Source: an uncultured Methanomassiliicoccus sp. (GTDB taxonomy: Archaea; Thermoplasmatota; Thermoplasmata; Methanomassiliicoccales; Methanomassiliicoccaceae). Taken from it: a stretch of 41,261 bases of DNA. The stretch lies in contig CAJKXZ010000010.1 in NCBI GenBank assembly GCA_905203995.1, positions 1 to 41,261 on the forward strand, in the 5' to 3' direction. The notes beneath the pieces were generated by a model that did not search any database, was not told the origin of the DNA, and saw nothing but the letters and a program-made list of their open reading frames with translations. How positions within the stretch are numbered: position 1 is the first letter of the stretch; each line of letters opens with the position of its first letter. Made by a program: the position numbers and the translations under genes. Shown one piece after another: positions 12,001 through 17,300 of this stretch.

Positions 12001-12316
12001 CAATCTAATCTTCGAGGATCCCAACTCACTCAGTCCAGATTGGTTCAACAATACCTTTAAAGATCCCTTGCTTAGGTGGTATGTTTACGTAGCAGTAAAC
12101 AACTCCGCTTTGGGAGCAATTCCCACGCTGAATGCAGATTATACGAATGAACATACTCGTCTAGCTGCTGGGGAATTAGTCGTTATCGATTTCGATCAAA
12201 ACTCAGGATACACCATGAATGATTTGACTGTAACATCAACGACAGGCGAAATTATATGGATTAGTAATAATTCATTTATCATGCCTAATGGAGATGTAAC
12301 AATCTCTTCAAAATAA
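2..12316 (+). CDS. Giant InlB-repeat adhesin-like surface protein (5' partial)
   Basis: The reading frame is open from base 2, so the gene starts before the window; the GTG at 272 is internal and no real start is visible. About 4,104 codons are present. Order: tail of one InlB repeat (2-55), a ~190-aa domain (about 56-650) also found next to the membrane anchor of the 14324 gene, about 10 InlB B-type repeats mixed with MucBP-like and other beta domains (656-3925), a beta-helix-like domain (about 3928-5221), 26 further InlB-type repeats (5222-10825), then an unrecognised ~500-aa C-terminal region. Repeats follow the pattern YTITFNSNGG...GYTFxGW...LYAKW, typical of Listeria-Bacteroides (Flg_new/InlB_B) repeats in secreted adhesins. 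No C-terminal membrane segment or sorting signal is seen; the last residues (FIMPNGDVTISSK) stop in the middle of a motif that elsewhere in this protein continues (FTMPESNVIISAIFTP). Function as a cell-surface adhesin is inferred from the family. Confidence 0.9.
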   Translation, partial: KFDFNTPIISNLTLSAKWSIYYEASDSQATVELSTDSNTAQEQIEQLVSNGKIELVNTSANEKVNEVIISSEVLGQVQKAQSDDPKQKKDVIVTTAQGSIALSSNVVDQLISTAQSSTGNQQDNSDISITITADNEQDNLYHITIKTNDDTPVTKFSEPITISIPYTKQEGENPQDIAVYYIKGNERILVHGTYSEETKCVEITTNHLSTYEIKNTAQYAVIFDSNGGTLSIEDLLKYSGLEFNSKIVQPANPTKDGYTFKGWFKDKDCTQAWNFDSDTVRGESYEITLYAKWTPISYEISYNLDGGVNNSNNPASYTIESDTITLQSPTKTGHTFLGWFDKNDHKVTSIVKGSTGDLQLTAMWEIKQYTVTLASGENYTLEPLAKNASTVNHGDNFSFTVADTPEGSLNLAVKANGQIITPANGIYTITNITEDQIVTVEGVNSTNYKVTFVPHEGYIANSSSDTVAAGESFSFTIELTDAYSQSSAIEVMAIGYGKLTAQNGIYTVANVNADLIIYLNGLQKNTYTVTFDYDNGSDAVTQQIKHGDKVSKPSTPVKTGYLFEQWTAGETEYDFNTPVTSDLLLKAKWNALTSAYYVHIYQETLNKGDYTLHSVTRQSGTTDSELTPSDLYQFEGFNYNSEKSINDSDKTIKADGSSILKIYYDRNSYDLTYMNGDATVSKTSKRYGETILPPISVTQEGYILSGWYESDPETPYLFSIMPAKDVTLYANWIKIYKVTYDANGGSGELPLTVGYAANTTIYVFGPGYPTEGSYQLTREGYTFGGWAYDGVVYHPGEKLTVVDTNVTLTAVWIQTIFDIELDKNITGGSVSFSNNHVAAGTEIVITVTANPGYELESLSVKTVNGSEITLVDNKFTMPESNVIISAIFTPLDYTITFVDWNNSVISSETYHYGDTVNIPDNPQRDADEKYTYAFVSWTPAVVTVTEDATYQAVYAPTLIEYDITYELDGGINSADNPASYNYESAAILLKDPVKEGYNFQGWFTDADFINKVSTIAAGTTGNLTLYTKWDINTYQVTFHPNNNSKEYTANVIFEELVPSQDVSKKGYTLEGWYTDADLTNKWDFTTDTMPAENIDLYANWTLDTYTINLYNGDELFKSIEYTIETGPMDLPEISQEGYTFTGWFEKGSSSEFFYSPGVTVGDIDVYANLKINQYTITFDSNGGSNAGSVTQDYDSTLGPLPTPTYDGHKFLGWFEDNGTFSKEFTATTMPAKDITLYAKWELNKYTLTINYVDKDGTQLHAAYSDVLEHGTEYSISSPAITNLLPDKTIVAGIMTSNLTVMVTYAADYVANLGSNNFQTLEEALAAAVAGDKVILIQDYTLAQNVTVPKDVFLVLPCAADDQGYDLTAIYEKVHNPDGTSISREDLSVLYRTLTIPSDVILNVEGQVLVNAVTGRPAAGHFDMDITGGYAQILLEGNIIVKYGGILEVCGYVTGNGQVTAEAGAEVRDMYIVQNWRGGSQAFEIFPDIYPYSEYNCHNIQSDLLVNSGASLLGNVKMYAQNSYHYTRFPQVNNDNGMIRLNDGAHLLKSYDADVQNGSSPLDKGRTTIEIYGGAKFSHSTLMIVGLQLSTKAFIYPIDGDLSFGLHDGDYVIENSFKALTGVEVTLYENSSLTLNATYYDGDKYVGNTLVLYDEFNDVDNTSTTEYPIRPAATLRLMDNSTFNIYGNFAGTICFDGMLGNAIVNANDALSLEIDTIEANGYLKDAPEDYPRFVNLHFETKYQYAISFNSNGGSEQSPIKYFVGDEIELPTPEKTGSLFVGWYLDVALTQLCNPDDITSGNITLYAKWDVSKYTVSFVSNGGSSVADQIINHNEAAEKPNDPTRSGFKFIAWYADQELTEVYDFTTSITGKTTLYAKWEAIEYTISFVTNNEETLEAVKYTTADNSLSLKELSKTGYDFQGWYLDEDLTSLFTFKQYETVGNLTLYAKWSPTAYTIKYYDGIQLNLAPNSYSIEETVTLPTPEKTGYVFAGWHEKSDLSDEAVFTISKGTSGNRSYYASWTAEPFAIIYFDGSNTLSLSPNTYTILENVVLPTAAKDGYTFGGWYNNADCTGNKITSIPIGSSGAKVFYAKFTANQYTISFNSNGGSAVGNITADYGTSIDEPAAPVKTGYTFAGWYKDAEFTQTWDFAADTVPVNGTTLYAKWTLEVYTIDFYKDNELVKSVKYSVESDSIEMPSVSKEGYTFDNWYLAAAIKPFEYVKGTTVGDFDLHASFIINQYTISFNSNGGTGVTAITTYYGITIDEPTAPVKTGYTFAGWFKDADCLTAWNFEVDTVPAGDTTLHAKWIANSYTVVFHANNGTDATTSQNFKYGEAQNLMVNTFTKEGYNFLGWSESSSGDVKYADKLSVTNLTADDNGTIDLYAVWTAQIFSVIYNNNGGEGSIENTSATYDSTVVLNNGANFSRVGHSLTAWNTMTDGSGREYALDYKFEPWKLTENLTLYAQWTVNSSTISFNSNGGTEVAAITANYDTTIAAPTAPEKEGHTFAGWYTDEALKNEYIFTTMPAESITLYAKWTVNQYTVTYKVNGEKYKSYEIDYGEAVTKPADPTKTGYTFKDWGAEIPATMPAENLTFNAVFDINQYTITYWIDNEKVETQTYNFGATITAYQPASTEGKTFSGWSPELPETMPDRDITVSGSFNANTYTITYYVDENQYGTPLSVEFGETITPMDQPTKEGHTFSGWVWYKVENGAETELETAPATMPACNLAVRGSFTINTYEVTFHPNNIDKDSTVPVNYGSLIEVPSVSAKKGYTLEGWCTDVNLTNKWDFTTNTMPAENIDLYANWTLDTYTINFYNGTESVTSIKYTIETKSMTLPEISQEGYTFTGWFEKDSSSAFFYSPGVTVGDKDLYANLKINHYTITFNSNGGSNVGSITQDYNTNLDPLPTPTYDGYKFMGWFEDNGTFNIEFTATTMPAGDITLYAKWEAISYSITYELDDGKNNSANPTSYTVETATITLQNATKEGYTFDGWYSDKKLTELVSQIATGTTGNLTFYAKFTPNTYTVIFNANGGTGTMENQEFTYDVAQNLAPNTFTKDGYDFQGWSESSSGDVKYADKVSVTNLTANDNGAINLYAVWQINEYTISFNSNGGSAVDKITANYGTTITAPTAPEKEGHTFAGWYTDDALKNEYTFTTMPAESITLYAKWTANQYTITFNSNGGTEVAAINADYGTKIAEPTAPAKDGYNFAGWYKDAEFTQAWDFATDTVPVNGTTLYAQWTAEEYTITFNSDGAGAIDSITYTIGKMVDLLTPVKTGYTFIGWYNGNQEFTYVAGTTIGDYNLTAHWEATNYAIIYKDGENTISGLQPDSYTYEAAKTLATNATKEGYTFGGWYETIDCMGAQVTEIPAQSVGDKTFYAKFTPNKYAVIFNANGGTGTMENQEFTYDVAQNLAPNTFTKEGYDFQGWSNPDTETNYANTQNVTNLVPSGSITLYAVWGPTSYSISYNLNGGSVSSDNPLNYTIESDTITLTNPTQVGYTFAGWTGTDLAKAQMTVEIAKGSIGNREYIANWTANTYTVHFEGNGATSGSIRDQKFVYGEEQALTENSFVKDGHTFVGWSETAEGSKKYDNQQPVVNLTSTNGGKVTLYAVWSINHYQVTLPNNELAGVTYTVEVADGYDPSSIAYGGDFKFTITFNGSLGSNNPVIVFGDSNINASSSTGNTYNFTISAVTGNLQLSVSLVNNPTAALEKLVNNDTSVDYHLSLSGTTLTVSIINPKVDAAGLISKISEATGGQTIAANSDSGRTDAASTFLAYLPNDNTLWADNLAEYAVELSGYRIIFKQDSDAVEEAKLTYFLQIEQLCRLARDDLSSAILSAYIGMENDEKYFKVISKNDNETFFNGLMANFSVPFALVGHPDAVYGCYTMDQSFTTAKVRIGIDRAINDQYNLYSDAMKLLKNMNVPITGMNGKISQAFMDDGTGYGGYGQYYCTSSETGIRYTDVYHLSFDHYDVSKYGHHSLVVDNSLSGVTTKHLGYGPNESLDDNLIFEDPNSLSPDWFNNTFKDPLLRWYVYVAVNNSALGAIPTLNADYTNEHTRLAAGELVVIDFDQNSGYTMNDLTVTSTTGEIIWISNNSFIMPNGDVTISSK
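656..3721 (+). repeat. First InlB B-type repeat array in the giant protein
   Basis: Roughly ten units of 60-77 residues with the pattern beta-strand, NGG turn, GY(T/K)F.GW and LYAKW. They are interrupted by non-InlB units at about 1108-1575 (two related beta domains ending in TITNITEDQIVTVEG / TVANVNADLIIYLNG), about 1782-2000 (MucBP-like, ends LKIYYDR) and about 2440-2675 (ends FTMPESNVIISAIF). The last three units are nearly duplicated at 8201-8830. Confidence 0.85.
3095..3721 (+). repeat. Three-repeat block, copy A (627 nt)
   Basis: Three consecutive InlB units running from VTFHPNN through GYTLEGWYTDADLTNKWDF, EISQEGYTFTGWFEKG and PTYDGHKFLGWFEDNGTF to ITLYAKW. The same three units in the same order occur at 8201-8830, with long identical stretches at both protein and DNA level. 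This points to an in-gene segmental duplication rather than independent gain of units. Confidence 0.85.
3928..5221 (+). other. Internal beta-helix-like domain, paralogous to the downstream gene
   Basis: About 430 residues inside the giant protein between the two InlB arrays. It begins with a QTLEEALAAAVAGDKVIL segment and runs through LVNAVTGRPAAG, GGYAQILLEGNI, TAEAGAEVRD, NWRGGSQ, EYNCHNIQS and DVDNTSTTEYPIRPA to EANGYLKD. The same motifs in the same order make up almost the whole 12334-13734 gene product (for example LVNAVTGYPAGG, SWRGGTH, EYNCHNIES, DVDNTSTTEYPQRPA). Short, regularly spaced turns and T/N/G-rich strands suggest a right-handed beta-helix; that fold is inferred. Confidence 0.8.
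5222..10825 (+). repeat. Second InlB B-type repeat array (about 26 units)
   Basis: About 26 contiguous units of 60-78 residues from YAISFNSNGG to the final LYAVW. Several units are near-copies of each other: 7400-7597 and 9295-9497 (both with HTFAGWYTD.ALKNEY), 9058-9288 and 10142-10364 (both with NANGGTGTMENQEFTYDVAQ), and the 6285-6490 and 9508-9714 units (both with WYKDAEFTQ.WDFA.DTVPV). Recent recombination between units is the simplest explanation. Confidence 0.85.
8201..8830 (+). repeat. Three-repeat block, copy B (630 nt)
   Basis: Second copy of the block at 3095-3721, beginning VTFHPNNIDKDS and ending ITLYAKW. The middle and last units are nearly identical to copy A (EISQEGYTFTGWFEK, YSPGVTVGD, PTYDGYKFMGWFEDNGTF). 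The first half of the first unit has diverged most. Confidence 0.85.
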
Positions 12317-12333
12317 GTTAGGAGGAAAAATAA

Positions 12334-13734
12334 ATGCAAAACAAACATAAATTGGTATGCGCCGCAGGCTGTTTAGTCCTCTTGGCAGCATGCTGCTTTA
12401 TTGCCGGTGGGCTGGATGACAACAGCTCCAGTAATGAAGTAACATTAGCTGCCGAAAACACGCCAGTGGCAAGCATCGGAGACACTACCTACGATTCATT
12501 GGAGTCAGCATTAGCTGCAGCAGTGAGCGGTCAGACTGTCGTCTTACTTGACGATTATACAATGACCTCTAATGCCACGGTCAAAGCGGGAGTGTTCTTA
12601 CTCCTGCCCTGTATGGATAACGATGTGGGTTATACTGCAACTGGTTACAACCCCGATGGTTCGACAACGAGTGTTAAAGCACTCTATCGGTCATTAACCG
12701 TCCCTACCAACGTTACCCTCACGATTGAAGGAAGCGTTTTAGTCAATGCAGTTACTGGTTACCCTGCTGGTGGTGATTATGATCAGGATATCAGAGGCGG
12801 CTATGCGCAGATCAATTTAGCAGGAGACATTCTTGTTAAGAGCGGTGGCCTTCTCGATAACTGTGGTTACATCATCGGCAGCGGTACCGTAACAGCTGAA
12901 TCTGGTGCGGAAGTCAGAGACTTATTCGTTATTGAAAGCTGGAGAGGCGGTACACATGCCCTTAACTTAATGGGCGGTCGTTTGAACCTTCTCCTCAACA
13001 GATATGGCGATCCTTTCCCTATTAATGAGTACAATTGTCACAACATCGAATCAAAATTAATCATTAATTCGGGAGCTTCGTTTATGGGTAATGTTAAAAT
13101 GTATGGTGGCAGCACCTTCAATTATACAAAATATCCACAAATTGATAACACCAATGGTTTACTCAGGTTAGCCGCCAACGCCTACGTTGTCAAAACCTAT
13201 GATTCCTTGGCTGACAGAGTCAACATCGCTATCTACGGAGGAGCTACTGCTGACAACAGCACACTTACCTTCTCTTTTGGTGGTATAAGTAAAGCTTTGA
13301 CAACCAGCAAAGTTACCTACCCTATTGATGGAGACATCTCCTTTGAACTGCATGATGGAGACTATGTTTTCAACAATGATTTCAAATTCCTCACTGGAGC
13401 AACTTTGACTGTTTATGACGACGCAACTCTGACAGTACCTTCAGGTAAGAAAGTTGTCTTCTACGATGAATTCATCGATGTAGATAACACATCAACCACT
13501 GAATACCCACAGAGACCGGCCGCTTACGTACTGCTTAAAGGCAGCTCCACCTTGAACATTCAGGGAACCTTCGCGGGTATCGTCAAATGTGAGACCAGTC
13601 TTGATCAGGTAATCGTCGGTGCCAACGCCATCACTACGCAAGTCGAATCGAAAGAAGCTAACGGTTATAACAACACCACACAGCCAACAGTTACGCTTTA
13701 CTTTGACTTGCAGAAGCAGTTAGTAACCGCTTAA
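12334..13734 (+). CDS. Secreted stand-alone beta-helix protein, paralogue of a domain of the giant protein
   Basis: 466 aa. The ATG is preceded by AGGAGG at 12320-12325 with 8 nt spacing and lies 17 nt after the giant gene's stop, so the two are very likely co-transcribed and the start is secure. Residues 1-26 form a signal peptide; LLAAC at residues 17-20 fits a lipobox, so a lipoprotein is possible but unproven. From about residue 45 to the end the protein parallels the internal domain at 3928-5221 of the upstream gene, and stops exactly where the giant continues into InlB repeats. There is no membrane anchor at the C-terminus. It probably sits outside the cell and may associate with the giant protein; that partnership is inferred from adjacency and homology only. 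Confidence 0.85.
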   Translation: MQNKHKLVCAAGCLVLLAACCFIAGGLDDNSSSNEVTLAAENTPVASIGDTTYDSLESALAAAVSGQTVVLLDDYTMTSNATVKAGVFLLLPCMDNDVGYTATGYNPDGSTTSVKALYRSLTVPTNVTLTIEGSVLVNAVTGYPAGGDYDQDIRGGYAQINLAGDILVKSGGLLDNCGYIIGSGTVTAESGAEVRDLFVIESWRGGTHALNLMGGRLNLLLNRYGDPFPINEYNCHNIESKLIINSGASFMGNVKMYGGSTFNYTKYPQIDNTNGLLRLAANAYVVKTYDSLADRVNIAIYGGATADNSTLTFSFGGISKALTTSKVTYPIDGDISFELHDGDYVFNNDFKFLTGATLTVYDDATLTVPSGKKVVFYDEFIDVDNTSTTEYPQRPAAYVLLKGSSTLNIQGTFAGIVKCETSLDQVIVGANAITTQVESKEANGYNNTTQPTVTLYFDLQKQLVTA

Positions 13735-13753
13735 ACACTAAACTCAACAAAAC

Positions 13754-13774
13754 CTGTCAGTCTCTGACTGACAG
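13754..13774 (+). terminator. Hairpin after the giant/beta-helix gene pair
   Basis: Perfect 9-bp stem CTGTCAGTC / GACTGACAG with a TCT loop, 20 nt after the stop of the 12334 gene. No long T-run follows directly, only a pyrimidine-rich stretch, so the terminator role is plausible but not certain. Confidence 0.5.
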
Positions 13775-13795
13775 TCTCAAACTCTTTCAAAAAAG

Positions 13796-13908
13796 GACAG
13801 CATTGCTTTAAAGTTCTTTCGAAGAACGATCACGAGATGCTCGATACTTGCTCACCGTCGACATCTTGTGAAAGATCTCATGGCATGCAAGAACACAGCA
13901 ATGCTGTC
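13796..13908. repeat. 113-bp element with perfect 12-bp terminal inverted repeats
   Basis: GACAGCATTGCT at 13796-13807 is the exact reverse complement of AGCAATGCTGTC at 13897-13908. The interior holds further nested pairings: GTTCTT-TCG-AAGAAC, CACGAGATG with CATCTTGTG (one G-U), and CTTGC with GCAAG. There is no open reading frame. It may be a structured RNA, a small non-autonomous mobile element or a complex terminator; the sequence alone does not decide. Confidence 0.55.
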
Positions 13909-14323
13909 ACTCCATTTATGGAAGAAGGATTATTTGATAGGTTTTGTCGAATACGACTTTAGTAAACTTGTTTTAAAATATGGTCTGGGTCTTTTCATCA
14001 TTGTCATATCTTAACTTTTTCAGTCGATCTGTCAAAGCTTTTTATCAGACATCTGTGAATTACTTGGTAAATGAGATCCATATCTTAGACGAAATATGCG
14101 TACGGATTGAATTTTATCTCTATCGAGAATCCATATAATACTCCTAAATATACTACCATCTATCACCCAACAGCGTGCATCTGTAAAGCAAATGCTAGTT
14201 GTGGTTTTGACAGGGTTAATACAAACACCTCTGTGCAAACCATGGCCCCTTGCTTTCTAATGCAACAATTGCTATCTAAACACTTTAACCTAAACAAAAC
14301 CCCTAAAATAAATAGGTGAATCT
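13909..14323 (+). promoter_or_regulatory. Upstream region of the 1489-aa surface protein gene
   Basis: AT-rich and without a convincing gene. TATA-like stretches are CATATAATAC (about 14132-14141) and TAAATATACTA (about 14145-14155), which would give a leader of roughly 140-165 nt before the ATG at 14324. An AGGTGA element 7 nt before that ATG is the likely ribosome binding site. Short frames on both strands here lack ribosome sites and resemble nothing I recognise. Confidence 0.4.
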
Positions 14324-17300
14324 ATGAATAAAAAAAGTAAATTGATACTGGCATCAGCGCTGTTGATTACGGCTTTGATGCTTTTTGTACCCTTAACTCA
14401 GGCTGATCTGCCTGGGGGGGGGGGACAGGAAAATCACATTTCCAATGAGACTGTTTTGAGTAACGATGATTCAGAATTCAACGACTCAAATTCTGTATTC
14501 GTGAATTCGGATACTGGTGATGATGAAACAGGTGAAGGAACTAATTCTAAACCTTATAAGTCTATCACAAAAGCCTTAACTTCTGATTACAAAAATATTG
14601 TTTTTTTGAATAGTGTATATACTGCTGCAGATAATGAAAAATCTGGAATAGAGATAACCTCAAGTGAACATCTCATTTTAATAAATCAGAATGATGAAGC
14701 AATGACCTTTAATATTTCGTTTACATTTAACTCTGTTATAAATAATATTAATGGTAAACCCTGGCTATCCACATCACTACTGGGAAGTTTTATTTTCAAT
14801 GAAAAAGTATTTTTAGGTACCAATGGCTTAAACAGCGAAATCTCCTTTGTAAATCGCATGTCTTATTCACCCATGGGCCAGAAAAACAACATTACTTTAA
14901 ACGCTGGTTTGCAAGTAGGAAAAGATATTTCGGCTTCAGTGAGCGGAATTAATTTCAAAAACTGCGGAATCTCCGCCATTGACTCTGGATCCATCTACAT
15001 TGGTGGGTGTACATTTTTAGAATTATCTTCTCCAGATGATTCTCCTGACAATCTGAATGCGATTAGTCTCATCAATTGTGCAGGTGAAATACACATATCT
15101 GACTGTTACATTAATAATCAAAATTATCCGATGGAATCAACGTCCACATCTGCTTCAACAAGAGGAATTTTAATCGATTGCGCAGGTGGCAACATTCGGC
15201 TATATAGAAACACAATTTTGAACACAGATTTTAATGCAATTCAAATCACTAATTTAAAATCAGATTTGGAAATCAGTCGTAATATATTAGTTGATTGGGA
15301 TCATGATAATGATCACTTTTCAACTATGACTTCTGATAACATCTCGTTTAAAGATACGTCTGGAGGCCGAGCAATTCGTATTGATTTATCTTCTACAGTG
15401 GGCATTTCTATTTTAGATAATCGTTTTATTAAAGATTATGGTGCCACACCTAACTTTATTGACTCACACCAATATGATGGCAACGTGTCTTCAGTGCCTC
15501 AGAATGCATATGATGATGGAAATGTCCTGAAGATCTCTACAAATAATTCATCAACATTATCATCCTTAACCTTTATCGAAAATACGCTTGCAAACACATC
15601 ACATTCTCCCGATCAACTGCTTTCCTTCTCATCTGCAGATCGCAAGTATTTGATTTTACCAAATGGTTCCATGCCCTCTGTTGCGGAGTTTGGGGTTCTA
15701 GGGCAAAATCCTGATGAACTTGATACAGTTTATGGGATGCCAGTGAGCAATTTAGTAGAAGAATTGCACATCTTCCAATCAAATTTCATCAACTTTAGTG
15801 GTTTTCTACCCTATGTTTCAGGATTTGAGGGATATTGTGCCAATGATACTGAACTGCAAGAAGGAAATTACCTAGTATTCAAATTGAATTTACCAGATGA
15901 GCTAATACTTTCAGATTTAGCTAATGTTGATGGTCCAATATTGTCTAAGCATGTGGGATATGATGACAATGGAAATAGAACTGAATACACAACCGAGTAT
16001 AGTTATTCAGACATAGCTAAAGATTTTAATGATGAATATAATGAAAATTCCAATTACATTTTTTATGTGATAAGACTGGATGGTAAAACCGATCTAATTA
16101 ATTTCACGGTGGATTGGGATGGAAATGGAACTAAATATCTTAGATCTGAGTATGTTCCCGGCATCTATGATCTAGAATTGGGTTTAAAAGATGATAAATG
16201 TCTCGCTATTGCTGCACCATTGGTTGATCAAAGAGATCCGACTAAGCTCATAACTCCTGAAGACTATTCATTAATAGCGTCTTCACATTCAAGTATTACA
16301 AACCATTATAATTTACACATTATTGCAACTGGTATTACAGAACACATGAATGCTGAAGGAAATCTTGGCTATTGGGTTGGTGTAGCAATACCTGTGCCCG
16401 AAGGAGTAACATGGAGTAATGTAAAGTATCTCTTTACTGAACAGCCCGTCAATGCATCATTTGTCAATGCCAAAGAAGACGATTTTGTAGTATTGGACAA
16501 CACTTCTCAAAAATACATATGTTTTTATGTAGACGTGAATGCCGAACCTCTAAAAACACTAATCGAAATTGCTTGGGATGGTAACAAGTATGAAACATAC
16601 ACATACAACTTAAATTTTTCAAAAGTACTGCTTTCCATACCTAGCGATGAGGTAAAAACTGCTCCTATAGCTGATAATCCGAATCCTGGCGAACAACCAA
16701 TCGATACAGACCTGCAGGAATATGGATTAACCGTTCTATCAACTTCGGGCGGCTATGAATCAACAATCTATGTGACTGCTAAAAACGTTCCCTATCATCG
16801 AAATGCTAATGGAGATTGGGGTTATTGGATTGGCATAGGATTTAAAGCTCCTCTGGATGCAGAGTTTGAAAGTTCAAAGGTGTATGCCGACTGGATTGAC
16901 GCCAATTATTACTACTCCATCGAACAAAATTCATTTGATGGAGAAGACAATGGTTACTACACCTTCTATTTTGATTTAGGCGATCCAAACAACCATTCAA
17001 ACAAAGCATCAATCTCTATTGATTGGACCACTGAACAATATGTGAGGTATTCTATAGATTTTTCAGATGTGACTATCCAAAACTCTTCACCCTATACAGT
17101 GGGTTTTGATTCCACGGGTGGTTCGCTTGTTAATCATCAATCAATCGAAGCTGGTCAAAAAATTGTAAAACCTGAAAACCCCACCAAAACAGGAAATGCT
17201 TTTATTGGCTGGTACTCCGATGCAGATTTTACAACTCCCTGGGATTTTGAAAACGACACAGTCACGACAAACATTGTACTTTATGCGAAGTGGGGTTATT

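Noticed and set aside
272..12316. GTG at 272 as the start of the giant protein
   Set aside because: The same frame is open from base 2 and encodes recognisable repeat and domain sequence before 272.
14032..14319. Short frames on both strands in the leader of the 1489-aa gene
   Set aside because: No ribosome site, no recognisable product; region reads as promoter and leader.
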